A stretch of DNA of 64,000 nt from an archaeon (GTDB lineage Archaea; Asgardarchaeota; Thorarchaeia; Thorarchaeales; Thorarchaeaceae), in NCBI GenBank assembly GCA_024275415.1, contig JAJRZD010000064.1:31896-95895 (forward strand). The letters run 5' to 3'. The notes beneath the pieces were generated by a model that saw only the letters and a program-made list of their open reading frames with translations, had not been told where the DNA came from and ran no database searches. The translations under genes and the position numbers were made by a program. This document shows, piece after piece, positions 1-8,138 of this stretch (within the stretch, counting starts at the first letter, position 1; every line of letters starts with the position of its first letter).

Positions 1-840
1 TATGTATATCAATCTGAAATAACACTAGAATTCGCAATTACTGGGACATTGGGAATGCACAAGTTCTACCTAACCGCAGAGAGCGGGTTTGCCAAATCCA
101 ATGACACCGAAACTTTTCTCATAGAAGTTTGGATAATGCCTTCTTTCCGTATCATCTCATCGAATATATTTGGCTATGCAACCCCCGAACAAACAATTCA
201 GTTAACAGCCCGTTTGAGTGATAATCTCGGTAACCTATCACACAAGTCTGTTACAGCACTCTTCTCATGGAACGCAGATAATCTATATATGACTAGTGAT
301 CAATTTGGCATCATCCGATTGACAATCACAAGCCCCGCTCTCCTTGGAATTCATAGTATTCTTCTCAACTTCAATGGAAGTCCTTCTGATTTTGAGTTTC
401 CCTCCACATATCAGTATTTCTTCAACGTAAGCACAAGCATCCCTGTGAGAATAACCGATTTCGTCTTCGATATCGATTACATAACGCGTTCAATATCTCT
501 GAGATTGCAGATATACATCCTCAATGTAACCCCCTTAAGTAGGGTTCCTGTTGAAATACGCTGGCATATCTCCCCACCTATCTCTATAATGCCTTCTCCC
601 GAAGGGAGATTGTTTCTATCTCTGTCTTTACCACTAAACCCCGGACTATATGAATTTGGTTGCCATATCCCCACGGGAAAGGGTATTGGGGCACATTCAG
701 AAACACTCTACATTGTCATAAACCCTACAGACTCGAATGTTTCTGAGGGTATAGGATTCTACCCCTTAGCACTCGGCATCTTAGGCTCTTTTTTGCTTCC
801 AGTTCTACCGAAGATACGAAAGAAATCAATCACAAGATGA
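1..840 (+). CDS. C-terminal part of an Ig-like surface protein with membrane anchor (5' partial)
   Basis: The reading frame is open to the left edge of the window, so the start lies outside; the first in-frame ATG is at 49. The visible 279 residues are rich in Ser, Thr, Asn and aromatics in alternating beta-strand patterns, as in archaeal Ig-like or S-layer-type repeats. They end in a hydrophobic segment (starting GFYPLALGILG) followed by a basic tail (KIRKKSITR), a typical C-terminal membrane anchor with a cytosolic stop-transfer. I infer an extracellular protein held in the membrane by its C terminus. It resembles in style the large protein beginning near 5.5 kb, but no enzymatic motif is visible and the function is unknown. 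Confidence 0.7.
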   Translation, partial: YVYQSEITLEFAITGTLGMHKFYLTAESGFAKSNDTETFLIEVWIMPSFRIISSNIFGYATPEQTIQLTARLSDNLGNLSHKSVTALFSWNADNLYMTSDQFGIIRLTITSPALLGIHSILLNFNGSPSDFEFPSTYQYFFNVSTSIPVRITDFVFDIDYITRSISLRLQIYILNVTPLSRVPVEIRWHISPPISIMPSPEGRLFLSLSLPLNPGLYEFGCHIPTGKGIGAHSETLYIVINPTDSNVSEGIGFYPLALGILGSFLLPVLPKIRKKSITR

Positions 841-850
841 TATACCTGAA

Positions 851-960
851 TGGTGCTCCGGCCGGGATTCGAACCCGGGTCGGGGGATCGAGAGTCCCCC
901 ATGCTGGGCCGGACTACACTCGGCTACCTGAATTACATCATTCCAAGTATCTACCGGAGC
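851..960 (-). tRNA. tRNA-Glu (CTC) with an intron in the D-arm
   Basis: Read on the minus strand, acceptor GCTCCGG (960-954) pairs with CCGGAGC (861-855), with discriminator A and an encoded CCA (853-851). The anticodon loop CTCTCGA gives anticodon CTC. The T-arm is CCGGG-TTCGAAT-CCCGG. A 32-nt insert (950-919) lies between positions 10 and 11. It folds as a bulge-helix-bulge: exon CGGT pairs with intron GCCG, the 3-nt bulges are AGA and AGT, and the intron hairpin stem is TACTTGGA/TTCAGGTA. Cutting after the second base of each bulge gives GCTCCGGTAG-TGTAGTCC, which forms a normal D-stem (GTGT/GCAT). A second copy of the acceptor 5' strand lies at 982-976, giving an inverted TGGTGCTCCGG repeat around the gene. 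Confidence 0.93.
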
Positions 961-1072
961 GAAGCAATAACCAGTCCGGAGCACCACTGCACCAATTAAC
1001 CCGCCAAATAAGGTTTTCTCACTGCACCAAGAAAAATCTTGGGAGGGCTTGCGAAAATTATTTCCAACAAAC

Positions 1073-1282
1073 TTATCCTGATGGCCATAAATCTGTCAAT
1101 CCGGTCCAACTATCCTCAAGAATTTGAAGAAGACCAGCTATCACCTCCTGTGCCCACCCTGTCGCTTGTAAGATGACCGCAATCACAATAGAAATTGTGA
1201 TTACTGCAAGCCCGAGCAGCAGACTCTCCTCAACCAGAGGCCCTCCTGTATCTTCTTCTATGATTGTGGGAATTCTTGCCAT
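1073..1282 (-). CDS. Flp/Tad-like type IV prepilin
   Basis: This 69-residue protein has a short polar leader ending in TGG, then PLVEE and a hydrophobic helix (LLLGLAVITISIVIAVIL). The arrangement G, then four residues, then Glu at +5 before the hydrophobic stretch matches a prepilin-peptidase site of Flp/Fap-type pilins: cleavage after the first Gly leaves G-P-L-V-E5. The size also fits Flp pilins. It lies 300 bp downstream of, and on the same strand as, a Tad/VirB11-type ATPase gene. It has its own promoter, shared with the large surface protein at 5.5 kb. The start ATG at 1282 is preceded by AAGGTGTGA, a good ribosome-binding site. The pilin assignment rests on the motif and the neighbourhood. 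It could instead be another small membrane protein. Confidence 0.6.
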   Translation of the reverse strand: MARIPTIIEEDTGGPLVEESLLLGLAVITISIVIAVILQATGWAQEVIAGLLQILEDSWTGLTDLWPSG

Positions 1283-1312
1283 GATATGTCACACCTTTAT
1301 GTTGATTTGACC

Positions 1313-1392
1313 GTTCATTGTAAGTTGCACGAACTTTATACACCAGAGTGAAGTGCTCTCAGATAACGGCACTGAGTGGACTCTGTGAGGTC
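1313..1392 (-). promoter_or_regulatory. Promoter of the pilin gene, copy A of a shared promoter element
   Basis: Read towards the pilin gene, this block runs from GACCTCACAGAGT through CACTCTGGTG, TATAAAG (1340-1334) and GTTCGTGCAA to CAATGAAC. The TATA-like box is about 25 bp upstream of CAATGAAC, so transcription probably starts there. Nearly the whole block recurs at 5381-5456 in front of the large surface-protein gene. The conserved stretch upstream of the TATA box is a likely regulator-binding region. The rest of the gap 1283-1579 shows nothing else I can name. Confidence 0.75.
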
Positions 1393-1579
1393 AAAGAGTG
1401 TGTATGGGCAACCTCATACTTTTCTTTCATGGAACCGGACATATAAAGTCCTATACGCCCTTGTCATTTGAACCTCAAAGTAATGCACACTCCCTCTCAG
1501 GTTTTGTGCAGTTGCTGGCCCAGTGCCTTTAATCTTGCCAAAGACAGAAGTCCGATCCATTCATCGCATCGGCTAACAG

Positions 1580-3277
1580 TTACATGTTAACAGACTCCAC
1601 GATTTTTGACAAACTAATCTGGTCATATCTGTCCTTTTCTGACACAGCCTTTAACTTGACTACTATTTTTTCAATAATCTCCAGAAATCTTGATGAAACA
1701 AACACACCATTTTCGCATGGCTTTCCAAGTCCATCGGGAGTGACAGCAGTATATATGGTGTTGAGTCCATTATATCTCATCAATCCTGAATCGACCTTCT
1801 TACACACTTCAGCTATCTCGTTTACATACCGCCTTGAATCCCCGGGAGTTGGCCGTTTCATTGACACAATTATGTCCATTAATGCTAAACTTGCCAAGCT
1901 AATATTGTGTTCATCCACCCAACGAGTAATCAAGCTTAAGGGCGACCCACTATGACATGTCTGGATTGACCTAAGCCCTGCAGAAATTGACTGGAACAGA
2001 GCTTGACTATGATCCGCCGTTTGAATCTCTCCCAGTATTAGATAATCGGGCGAACGATGCAGACACTTTATAATCTCAATAGACTTGTCAATGGAACGCG
2101 TTTTTTCCTCTATTGGGTCTACCTTAAACCTAATCTGATGTTGATTCTTTACGACTCTACTTTCAAGAGCATCCTCGATGTATATTTTGCGCCAATGATT
2201 TGGCGTGGTGAAATCTAATGCGTTCATGAGAGTAGTCTTTCCCGTGCCCGGCTCTCCCGTGATTGTGATATTGAATCTCGAGTTTATCGAGAATATGAGA
2301 ACTGCTGCCGCCTCGTATGTTAAGGTACCATTTTTTATAAGATCAAAGATTGTGAACGGACGAATCCGTGCTCTACGAATTTCTATACTTGCACCATCAG
2401 GTGAAAGTGGAGGAATACTTATTGACACTCGAAGCAGTATGTCATACACCAACAACTCTGTCTTCAATGATGGGCTTTTTCTATCCAAATGTAAATTGCT
2501 TTCTGCACGAAGAAATGTGCTCAGAACTGCTGTTTCCTTTTTATTCAAACAGACATCAGTTTGCACTCTGCCAAAAATCGAGTGGTCGAAATATACGTTG
2601 TCCCCTGGGAAATCCGAGTAAATCTCTTCAACGTGATCATCCAATATTAGCGGCATTATTTTACCTAACGGATTGTTTTCATTAGCAACTACCTCAGAAA
2701 TGATTTCTCTTGTGATTATATTTACTTCGGGAAGTGCCATTGAAATTCTATGATTTACCCATTCACGGGTAGTATCTAATCTCTCCTGAAAGATAACCCT
2801 TCTGTGATTTTCTATCCTGTATCTTTTTAGAAATTCGCTATTCATCTGCTCAAGCAGGGATTTTTCGAGGATACTTTTTACTCTTGGAAAGCTTGCATAT
2901 CTGATTCCCTTATCTTGGCTTGCAAAGAAGAGTGTCAGGTAAGGGCCAATTAGAAATATACCCACTGCATTGATCCAAATCGACAAATCCAATTCTCCAA
3001 CGAAAACGGACTCCCAATGCGTTTCTGCTCCTTTGTACGTTCGCGGACTATCTGACCCCATTTTAATGTGTACGATTTTCCTGCCTGGGTCTACAATAGC
3101 AACCGTATTGTCGGCATCTTCTAGCCGAACCCATATACACTGATCTAATACTGGCTGGCCAGTGCATCCGTTGCATTTATCATTAGGACATTTGATTACG
3201 ACAGGTTCATTCCTTTTCATAATGGATTCTAGCATACCTTTCTCCTCACGCTCCGTTTTGTTGGATTGCACCATCAC
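1580..3277 (-). CDS. Type IV pilus/Tad-family secretion ATPase
   Basis: This 565-residue protein belongs to the VirB11/CpaF/TadA/GspE superfamily that powers pilus assembly or secretion at the inner face of the membrane. It has a Cys cluster near the N terminus (CPNDKCNGC), an N-terminal domain, and a C-terminal P-loop domain with Walker A GEPGTGKTT (about residue 350) and a Walker-B-like YLILGEIQ. A His-containing strand (IQTCHSGSP) follows, as in this family. A hydrophobic stretch (LSIWINAVGIFLIGPYLTLFFA) lies near residue 100-120. The pilin-like gene lies downstream on the same strand and a TFB gene immediately upstream. No TadC-like membrane protein or prepilin peptidase is in the window, so the system is incomplete here. 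Confidence 0.85.
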   Translation of the reverse strand: MMVQSNKTEREEKGMLESIMKRNEPVVIKCPNDKCNGCTGQPVLDQCIWVRLEDADNTVAIVDPGRKIVHIKMGSDSPRTYKGAETHWESVFVGELDLSIWINAVGIFLIGPYLTLFFASQDKGIRYASFPRVKSILEKSLLEQMNSEFLKRYRIENHRRVIFQERLDTTREWVNHRISMALPEVNIITREIISEVVANENNPLGKIMPLILDDHVEEIYSDFPGDNVYFDHSIFGRVQTDVCLNKKETAVLSTFLRAESNLHLDRKSPSLKTELLVYDILLRVSISIPPLSPDGASIEIRRARIRPFTIFDLIKNGTLTYEAAAVLIFSINSRFNITITGEPGTGKTTLMNALDFTTPNHWRKIYIEDALESRVVKNQHQIRFKVDPIEEKTRSIDKSIEIIKCLHRSPDYLILGEIQTADHSQALFQSISAGLRSIQTCHSGSPLSLITRWVDEHNISLASLALMDIIVSMKRPTPGDSRRYVNEIAEVCKKVDSGLMRYNGLNTIYTAVTPDGLGKPCENGVFVSSRFLEIIEKIVVKLKAVSEKDRYDQISLSKIVESVNM

Positions 3278-3318
3278 AGTCTATGTACCTTATCGCATAA
3301 TTCCCGAACCCTCGGAAT

Positions 3319-4362
3319 TCAGGCTCTAACTGGAATACATCCTGCTTTTTCAATGACACTCTTTATCATACTGTAGTGATCTCGAATACTATACTCTGCA
3401 ACCTCCGTTGCTTGTGCTGTAAGTTTCTGGGTCAAGACCGATTTCCTTCCGTGCTCGACAGCTACAAGTCGATCGCTTGCATAGGCCGCAGAAACTGTGA
3501 AGATGAACGGATTTCTTCCTCCTCGCCGTGATGCAGGAATCAATTGAAGAACATCTTGGAGTTTGTCCTTGAGGAAGTTCTCATACTCCGAGGGAGCCCA
3601 TCCGCGAGAGCGAATCTTTGCCATGACCCTCTGACTATTCATTAACATGGATATGACTCTGGGAATATAATCTTCAGGCCTGCGTATCTGTGGTACTTGC
3701 CCGGTAACCGCTCGTAATTCGAGGGCTCGTCTAACGATAGTTCGTACGTTCACACGATGTCCACATTTTTCAAAGACTGTCGCAATTTCATCCAAAGTGA
3801 CAGGTGCACTTTCTCCAAATTCACGTACAGCGGTCAATAGACATACTGCCATCAACAGTATGTTGTTTGTCACTTTATCAGGCACTTCGGCAAGCATTTT
3901 TTTATACAAGTATGCGGTTCGATCCCGCACTTGCTCGTTTAACATCAACAATTTCGAAACATGGTTCAGCGTTCGTAATGCTCTATACTTCGCCTCGTTC
4001 TTTCCAATGCGGATTCTAGCACTATATATTTCCTTTAATCTCTTGAACTTCTTTTGCATATTACTTGGAAGAGATTGCCCACTAGCATCCCTAAAGAATC
4101 GATCTTTATGATAGCCAATATAACTCCCCAAGCCATCCACTATATGCATCCGGTTACCAAGAGACCCAAAGACACTTGCTTCTGGAAGATTCTGGCCGAA
4201 TTCCTCTCCCATCTGATATGTAGGGGCAACATACTCTCGCGAGATGACGCGACCACAATCGGAGCAGACGATGAAACCCCTGCTAGCAATGACCGTACCC
4301 ATACAATCAGGGCATTGAAACACAGAATGTTCTAGAACTGATACATCAACCAATGACCACAC
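3319..4362 (-). CDS. tfb: Transcription initiation factor B (TFB), divergent paralogue
   Basis: The 347-residue protein starts with a zinc ribbon (CPDC...CSDC) and a linker containing GLGSYIGY. Two cyclin-like repeats follow, the second ending TQKLTAQATEVAEYSIRDHY, close to the usual TFB DNA-recognition helix. TFB bridges TBP and RNA polymerase and reads the BRE upstream of the TATA box. The gene is followed after 41 bp by the pilus ATPase on the same strand, so it may be co-transcribed with it. The family call is secure. That this copy is a paralogue dedicated to the surface genes is inference from position and from its loosely conserved linker. Confidence 0.9.
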   Translation of the reverse strand: MWSLVDVSVLEHSVFQCPDCMGTVIASRGFIVCSDCGRVISREYVAPTYQMGEEFGQNLPEASVFGSLGNRMHIVDGLGSYIGYHKDRFFRDASGQSLPSNMQKKFKRLKEIYSARIRIGKNEAKYRALRTLNHVSKLLMLNEQVRDRTAYLYKKMLAEVPDKVTNNILLMAVCLLTAVREFGESAPVTLDEIATVFEKCGHRVNVRTIVRRALELRAVTGQVPQIRRPEDYIPRVISMLMNSQRVMAKIRSRGWAPSEYENFLKDKLQDVLQLIPASRRGGRNPFIFTVSAAYASDRLVAVEHGRKSVLTQKLTAQATEVAEYSIRDHYSMIKSVIEKAGCIPVRA

Positions 4363-4815
4363 CCAGTTTGGCCTACCACAAACTTCCCTAACTAACTTTC
4401 AGCAGGCTGTTATGTGCTAAACCTCCATGCGAATATTACCCGGCGGATAGACAAGGCCATACAAAGAACAAACGGGGCTTGGTGAGATAGAGATGACCGA
4501 AAGTATTACCAATGCTTGATGCTGGATTCAATGCAACCCATGTAACATCATCAGCCGTGTTATCTCGATATTGCTGTCAGAATCACACAGTATCCCTATA
4601 ATTACACTCTCATTTCATCGTTCATTGTAACTTGGACATCGAGCAGTGCGTTCAGGCGATGTTCTCTGCTAATCTGTCTTTTTCGAGGTGTTTTGATGAG
4701 TTCTTTATGATATCCCGAGGAACCTGTTGACTTCGGAGAGAGGATCACATTCTGTGGTTCCCGGGTGTCCGATAGCTCTGGGCGAGTCCAACCTTCTCAT
4801 CGGGTCATTCGATTC
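4363..4815. other. 453-bp intergenic region with a partial promoter-element copy
   Basis: No convincing coding region or RNA gene is seen. The minus strand at 4637-4620 reads GTCCAAGTTACAATGAAC, matching 16 of 18 bases of the downstream part of promoter copy A (GTGCAACTTACAATGAAC). It lacks the TATAAAG that precedes that stretch in copies A and B. It lies about 260 bp upstream of the TFB gene in the same orientation. It may be a degenerate third copy of the shared promoter or a remnant. Confidence 0.4.
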
Positions 4816-5181
4816 TTAAACTATAGCAAGGAATATGTTTTTCGAATCGAATATCTTTCTATGTGATGGTTTTGGAGATGGAAGCGTAAGCATCAATCGA
4901 AGACCACCAAAGGTGATTGTCACAGACAAACCCGATGAGTCATCTATCTTAAACACAGTTCCCTCCGCGTACAATTTCGCTCCTTCACCCTTTGTCAGCT
5001 CCTCTGAATCAATTATAACCGAAACCATGTCCTTGACATGGAACGGGCCACAAAGAGCTTCTGGCAACTCGATCGATAAGGCAATCCCCTCTTCTTTCGA
5101 TGTCATCCTTAGAACTCTTAGTTTCTTGGTTTCCGTATTCTCGATATCAGTAATCATCGCATCCTTGACACGCAGGGGCAT
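4816..5181 (-). CDS. Probable RNA polymerase subunit Rpo8 (RpoG/Rpb8-like)
   Basis: This 121-residue protein is predicted to be almost all beta strand. It carries a motif like the Rpb8/RpoG family near its C-terminal third: an EGTVFKI strand, then a Gly-Gly-Leu turn (ITFGGLRLML). Length and the charged, OB-fold-like pattern agree with archaeal Rpo8, a small subunit found in TACK and Asgard archaea. The downstream neighbour on the same strand is TFB, another transcription component. The family is fast-evolving and my assignment rests on this pattern only. An unrelated OB-fold protein remains possible. Confidence 0.5.
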   Translation of the reverse strand: MPLRVKDAMITDIENTETKKLRVLRMTSKEEGIALSIELPEALCGPFHVKDMVSVIIDSEELTKGEGAKLYAEGTVFKIDDSSGLSVTITFGGLRLMLTLPSPKPSHRKIFDSKNIFLAIV

Positions 5182-5380
5182 CTTCTATTCTCCAATCTAT
5201 GGTGAATTGCATAATCGAATTAAAGATACCGATAACGTTGTGAATCTAAAGTAGTTACTAACCAGCTGCATGAAACCACACGAAGTTACACATCTCTTGG
5301 ACTACCTTCTGAAACGTCTTGTGGGGCTTAAATAGGGACATGGTGAACCTAGAACCAGAGGTCTTCGTTGACACAGCTCT

Positions 5381-5456
5381 GACCTCACAGAGTCACTCAA
5401 TCGTATTGTGGAGCACGACACTCTGGTGTATAAAGTTCGTGCAAGAATCAATGAAC
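5381..5456 (+). promoter_or_regulatory. Promoter of the large surface-protein gene, copy B of the shared promoter element
   Basis: The block runs from GACCTCACAGAGT through GAGCACGACACTCTGGTG, TATAAAG (5429-5435) and TTCGTGCAAG to CAATGAAC. It matches copy A (1392-1313, minus) almost base for base outside a short variable spacer. Transcription probably starts near 5456, leaving a leader of about 40 nt. The remainder of the gap between 5182 and this block shows no gene. Confidence 0.75.
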
Positions 5457-5498
5457 AGTGCTTTCTAGGCACTGGTAGATACAGTGTTGGTGATTTCA

Positions 5499-8138
5499 GT
5501 GAAAGTAAAATCTTCTATCGTTGGGCTTCTATCAATATTGATCATCCTAGGACTCACTACACCAGTTTCTGCACTACAATTAGAAGTACTTTATTTCACA
5601 ACTGATCAGCTCGCGTATGAAGTGGGTGAAACTATTAACATGACCGCTAATTTGATCGCAGACTATAATGACGGGGGCTGGTGCCATATTGTATTCTCAA
5701 TCATCACGGGACAAGGGTCACTATTCAACGATGGCTTTTATATATCGCCTTCACCAAACGCACGACTTTTCTCTTCTACATATACAATTCTCCCCGAAGA
5801 TGTTTCACCATACCCTGACCCAATTGTTGCTGAAGTCGCGTTCGAAGTAGAAATACTAGATGGTGAATCGTATCAAACGACAAAACAAATAGTATATGTC
5901 AATATCACACGAGGTCATCTAAAGGTTCGACCTAGGACAAATCTTTCAGTTCAAGCTAATAGCAATGCCTCGGTTGTTTTGAGTGTGGCCAGCATATTCA
6001 ACGAAAGCATACCTCTTTCTGAAACAGATGTGTTGGTAGAACTTATCAGCCCATCAAATGAAACTGTTTTTTCAAATATCACCACCACCTCAACAATCGG
6101 CGAGGTGTCTTTACATTGGGATCGAGTCCCTTTTTCACCTGGGGCTTACTCGCTTCGAGTCAGTGGAAATGGCACCAATGCGTTCCTCCCATTTTCTGAA
6201 TCACTACCGTTATCCATCGAGCCTGAACCATCAACTCTTATACGGATTGAGGCCGTTGAAGAGGTATATGGCCCTACTCCAACTGGCCAGTATTATGAGA
6301 ACGCCACTATTATCGTCAAACACGTTGACATTAATCTTGATGCAATTACCAATAGCACTCTAAGGTGGGCCACATCTTTTGCCAATGGGATTATGCAACC
6401 TATCTCTAATGGGCAATACGAAGCAACTATTCCCTTTAACACTACTCCTGGGCAATATCAAATCAATGTGATCAGTTCCAATGCCAACTATCAAGATGCT
6501 GCAGAATATCTACCTATCAATGTATTGCCGCGAAGTCTTGATGTTTCTATAATCACCAAGCAGATGCTTCCCACCAATACACTGTCTGTTGATGTGACTT
6601 TAAGAGACTGGATGGAGTTTGAGGAAATCGCCTCCATTCCAGTGAACATCTCCGTTTCCCTAAATAGTTGGAACTTCACTTCCTCAGGCATAAGCAATTC
6701 TACTGGGCAGGTTTCATGTAGCATCAATGTCCCCTTCAATGTATGGGGTGACGGCATCATTACAGTATCGACCGAATCATCGACCTATTACACAATATCC
6801 AGTACGACCCTCCCCGTTGAGTTATTATATGAACCATCGATCGTATTCAATAAAGAACCCGTTTTCGTCAGGGGCTATCAGACGACCTTGAACATCACTC
6901 TATTGAATCCCTTAAATGAAGCCCTAACCAATATCTCAATTACCATGCTTGATATGAACGGCGATTTAATCGCTTCAGGCTCTTCAGGCCCGCTGACTTT
7001 TGTCCTGATTAAATGGTCAGTTCCCACTGATATTAGTCTGGGCAATTATATCTTTACTATCTGCATACTACCGAACCCCCATTATGCCTCTGAAAAAGTT
7101 TCAAGTTTTAATGCATACATCACCGCGCCTCTTTGGATAGTCTATAATGAACTTGATTGGGTATTCACACGAGGGAGATACTCGAATGTAAGCATTACTC
7201 CCCTTTCCGAATCTAATCTAACTGACACCATTCCACTCACTCTTCAACTGAACGTTGGAACCATTCTTTTTCAAGGTCAAGTGACATTAAGGAGCGAGAG
7301 CAATCTATCGATATTTATCTCCTCAAACACCTCAAAGGGCATATATCTATCAGAAATAGTCGTCGTACATGAGAACTATACTCTGATGCATTCCCCTTTT
7401 ATTGAAACCACAATTCTAACAGCGATTACGCCACTCATTTACAACACGAGCGCATACTACCAAGAGCATCTCATTTTTGAAATGACTGTTCTAGATGACG
7501 AATCAACAGCTCTATCCTACGTTCAGGTTGAAATCTCAGACAATGAAACAGATCGACTGATATCCCAATTCGTAGTCACAGATACCAGTAGTCCTCAAAC
7601 TGTCCCGCTGCCACACTGGCTATCTCCTGGACATCATGTGTTTCATGTGACCTTTGATGGGAACTATACACAACCTGGACATCTTAGTATTGAACTAATA
7701 GTTTGGATTCGAACCGCAATCCACATATCAGTAACCCCAATTCTTGACAATCAGGCAATTCTATTGAGCAACAAAAGCTTGGGATCCTTTCAAGATCTAC
7801 AGATTGCTTCGACTATCTCATCTGGTTCTATCAGTAGTCCCCCACCGATTTTATTCAATGGTACAACCTCTGTCCTATCATCAGAAGTTCGAACGACCTC
7901 GTTGAATAGTTGGCCCAGATTCAATTCTGGAACAAGCAACCTGTCAACTGTATCTGCGAACTTTTTAATTATCTCATCAGGAAACGGCCACACAGTCCGC
8001 AATCTAAGAGATTTGAACTCCTTTTTGCTCTCATTCATGGCCTGCTCTACAGACCTCGAAGTACTGCCAAACGATATCACACCCCACTCAGCCCTCTCAG
8101 GTCCTTGGATCACCACATCAGAAAGGAAGCCTTCATGA
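5499..8138 (+). CDS. Large secreted Ig-like surface protein, 3' end apparently lost
   Basis: I chose GTG 5499: GGTGAT lies just upstream and the product begins with a clean signal peptide (basic VKVK, hydrophobic core, cleavage near PVSA). GTG 5484 is an alternative. About 760 residues of repeated beta-sandwich units follow, with many N-glycosylation sequons (NxS/NxT) and strands such as PGQYQINV and PGAYSLRV, typical of archaeal Ig-like surface proteins. The C terminus is abnormal: from about 7785 the frame runs antisense through korA for about 350 bp, giving low-complexity Ser/Leu/Pro residues and no membrane anchor. The real protein most likely ended elsewhere, and this is a truncated or rearranged copy. 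It shares its promoter with the pilin gene. Confidence 0.7.
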   Translation: MKVKSSIVGLLSILIILGLTTPVSALQLEVLYFTTDQLAYEVGETINMTANLIADYNDGGWCHIVFSIITGQGSLFNDGFYISPSPNARLFSSTYTILPEDVSPYPDPIVAEVAFEVEILDGESYQTTKQIVYVNITRGHLKVRPRTNLSVQANSNASVVLSVASIFNESIPLSETDVLVELISPSNETVFSNITTTSTIGEVSLHWDRVPFSPGAYSLRVSGNGTNAFLPFSESLPLSIEPEPSTLIRIEAVEEVYGPTPTGQYYENATIIVKHVDINLDAITNSTLRWATSFANGIMQPISNGQYEATIPFNTTPGQYQINVISSNANYQDAAEYLPINVLPRSLDVSIITKQMLPTNTLSVDVTLRDWMEFEEIASIPVNISVSLNSWNFTSSGISNSTGQVSCSINVPFNVWGDGIITVSTESSTYYTISSTTLPVELLYEPSIVFNKEPVFVRGYQTTLNITLLNPLNEALTNISITMLDMNGDLIASGSSGPLTFVLIKWSVPTDISLGNYIFTICILPNPHYASEKVSSFNAYITAPLWIVYNELDWVFTRGRYSNVSITPLSESNLTDTIPLTLQLNVGTILFQGQVTLRSESNLSIFISSNTSKGIYLSEIVVVHENYTLMHSPFIETTILTAITPLIYNTSAYYQEHLIFEMTVLDDESTALSYVQVEISDNETDRLISQFVVTDTSSPQTVPLPHWLSPGHHVFHVTFDGNYTQPGHLSIELIVWIRTAIHISVTPILDNQAILLSNKSLGSFQDLQIASTISSGSISSPPPILFNGTTSVLSSEVRTTSLNSWPRFNSGTSNLSTVSANFLIISSGNGHTVRNLRDLNSFLLSFMACSTDLEVLPNDITPHSALSGPWITTSERKPS

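Noticed and set aside
837..1127. 96-residue ORF beginning with APAGIRTRVGGSRV
   Set aside because: It lies antisense over the tRNA-Glu gene; this peptide is a well-known artefact of translating tRNA antisense strands.
7790..8138. C-terminal 116 residues of the large surface protein
   Set aside because: This part is the antisense of the conserved korA 3' end, lacks the sequon and strand pattern of the rest, and is probably open by chance.
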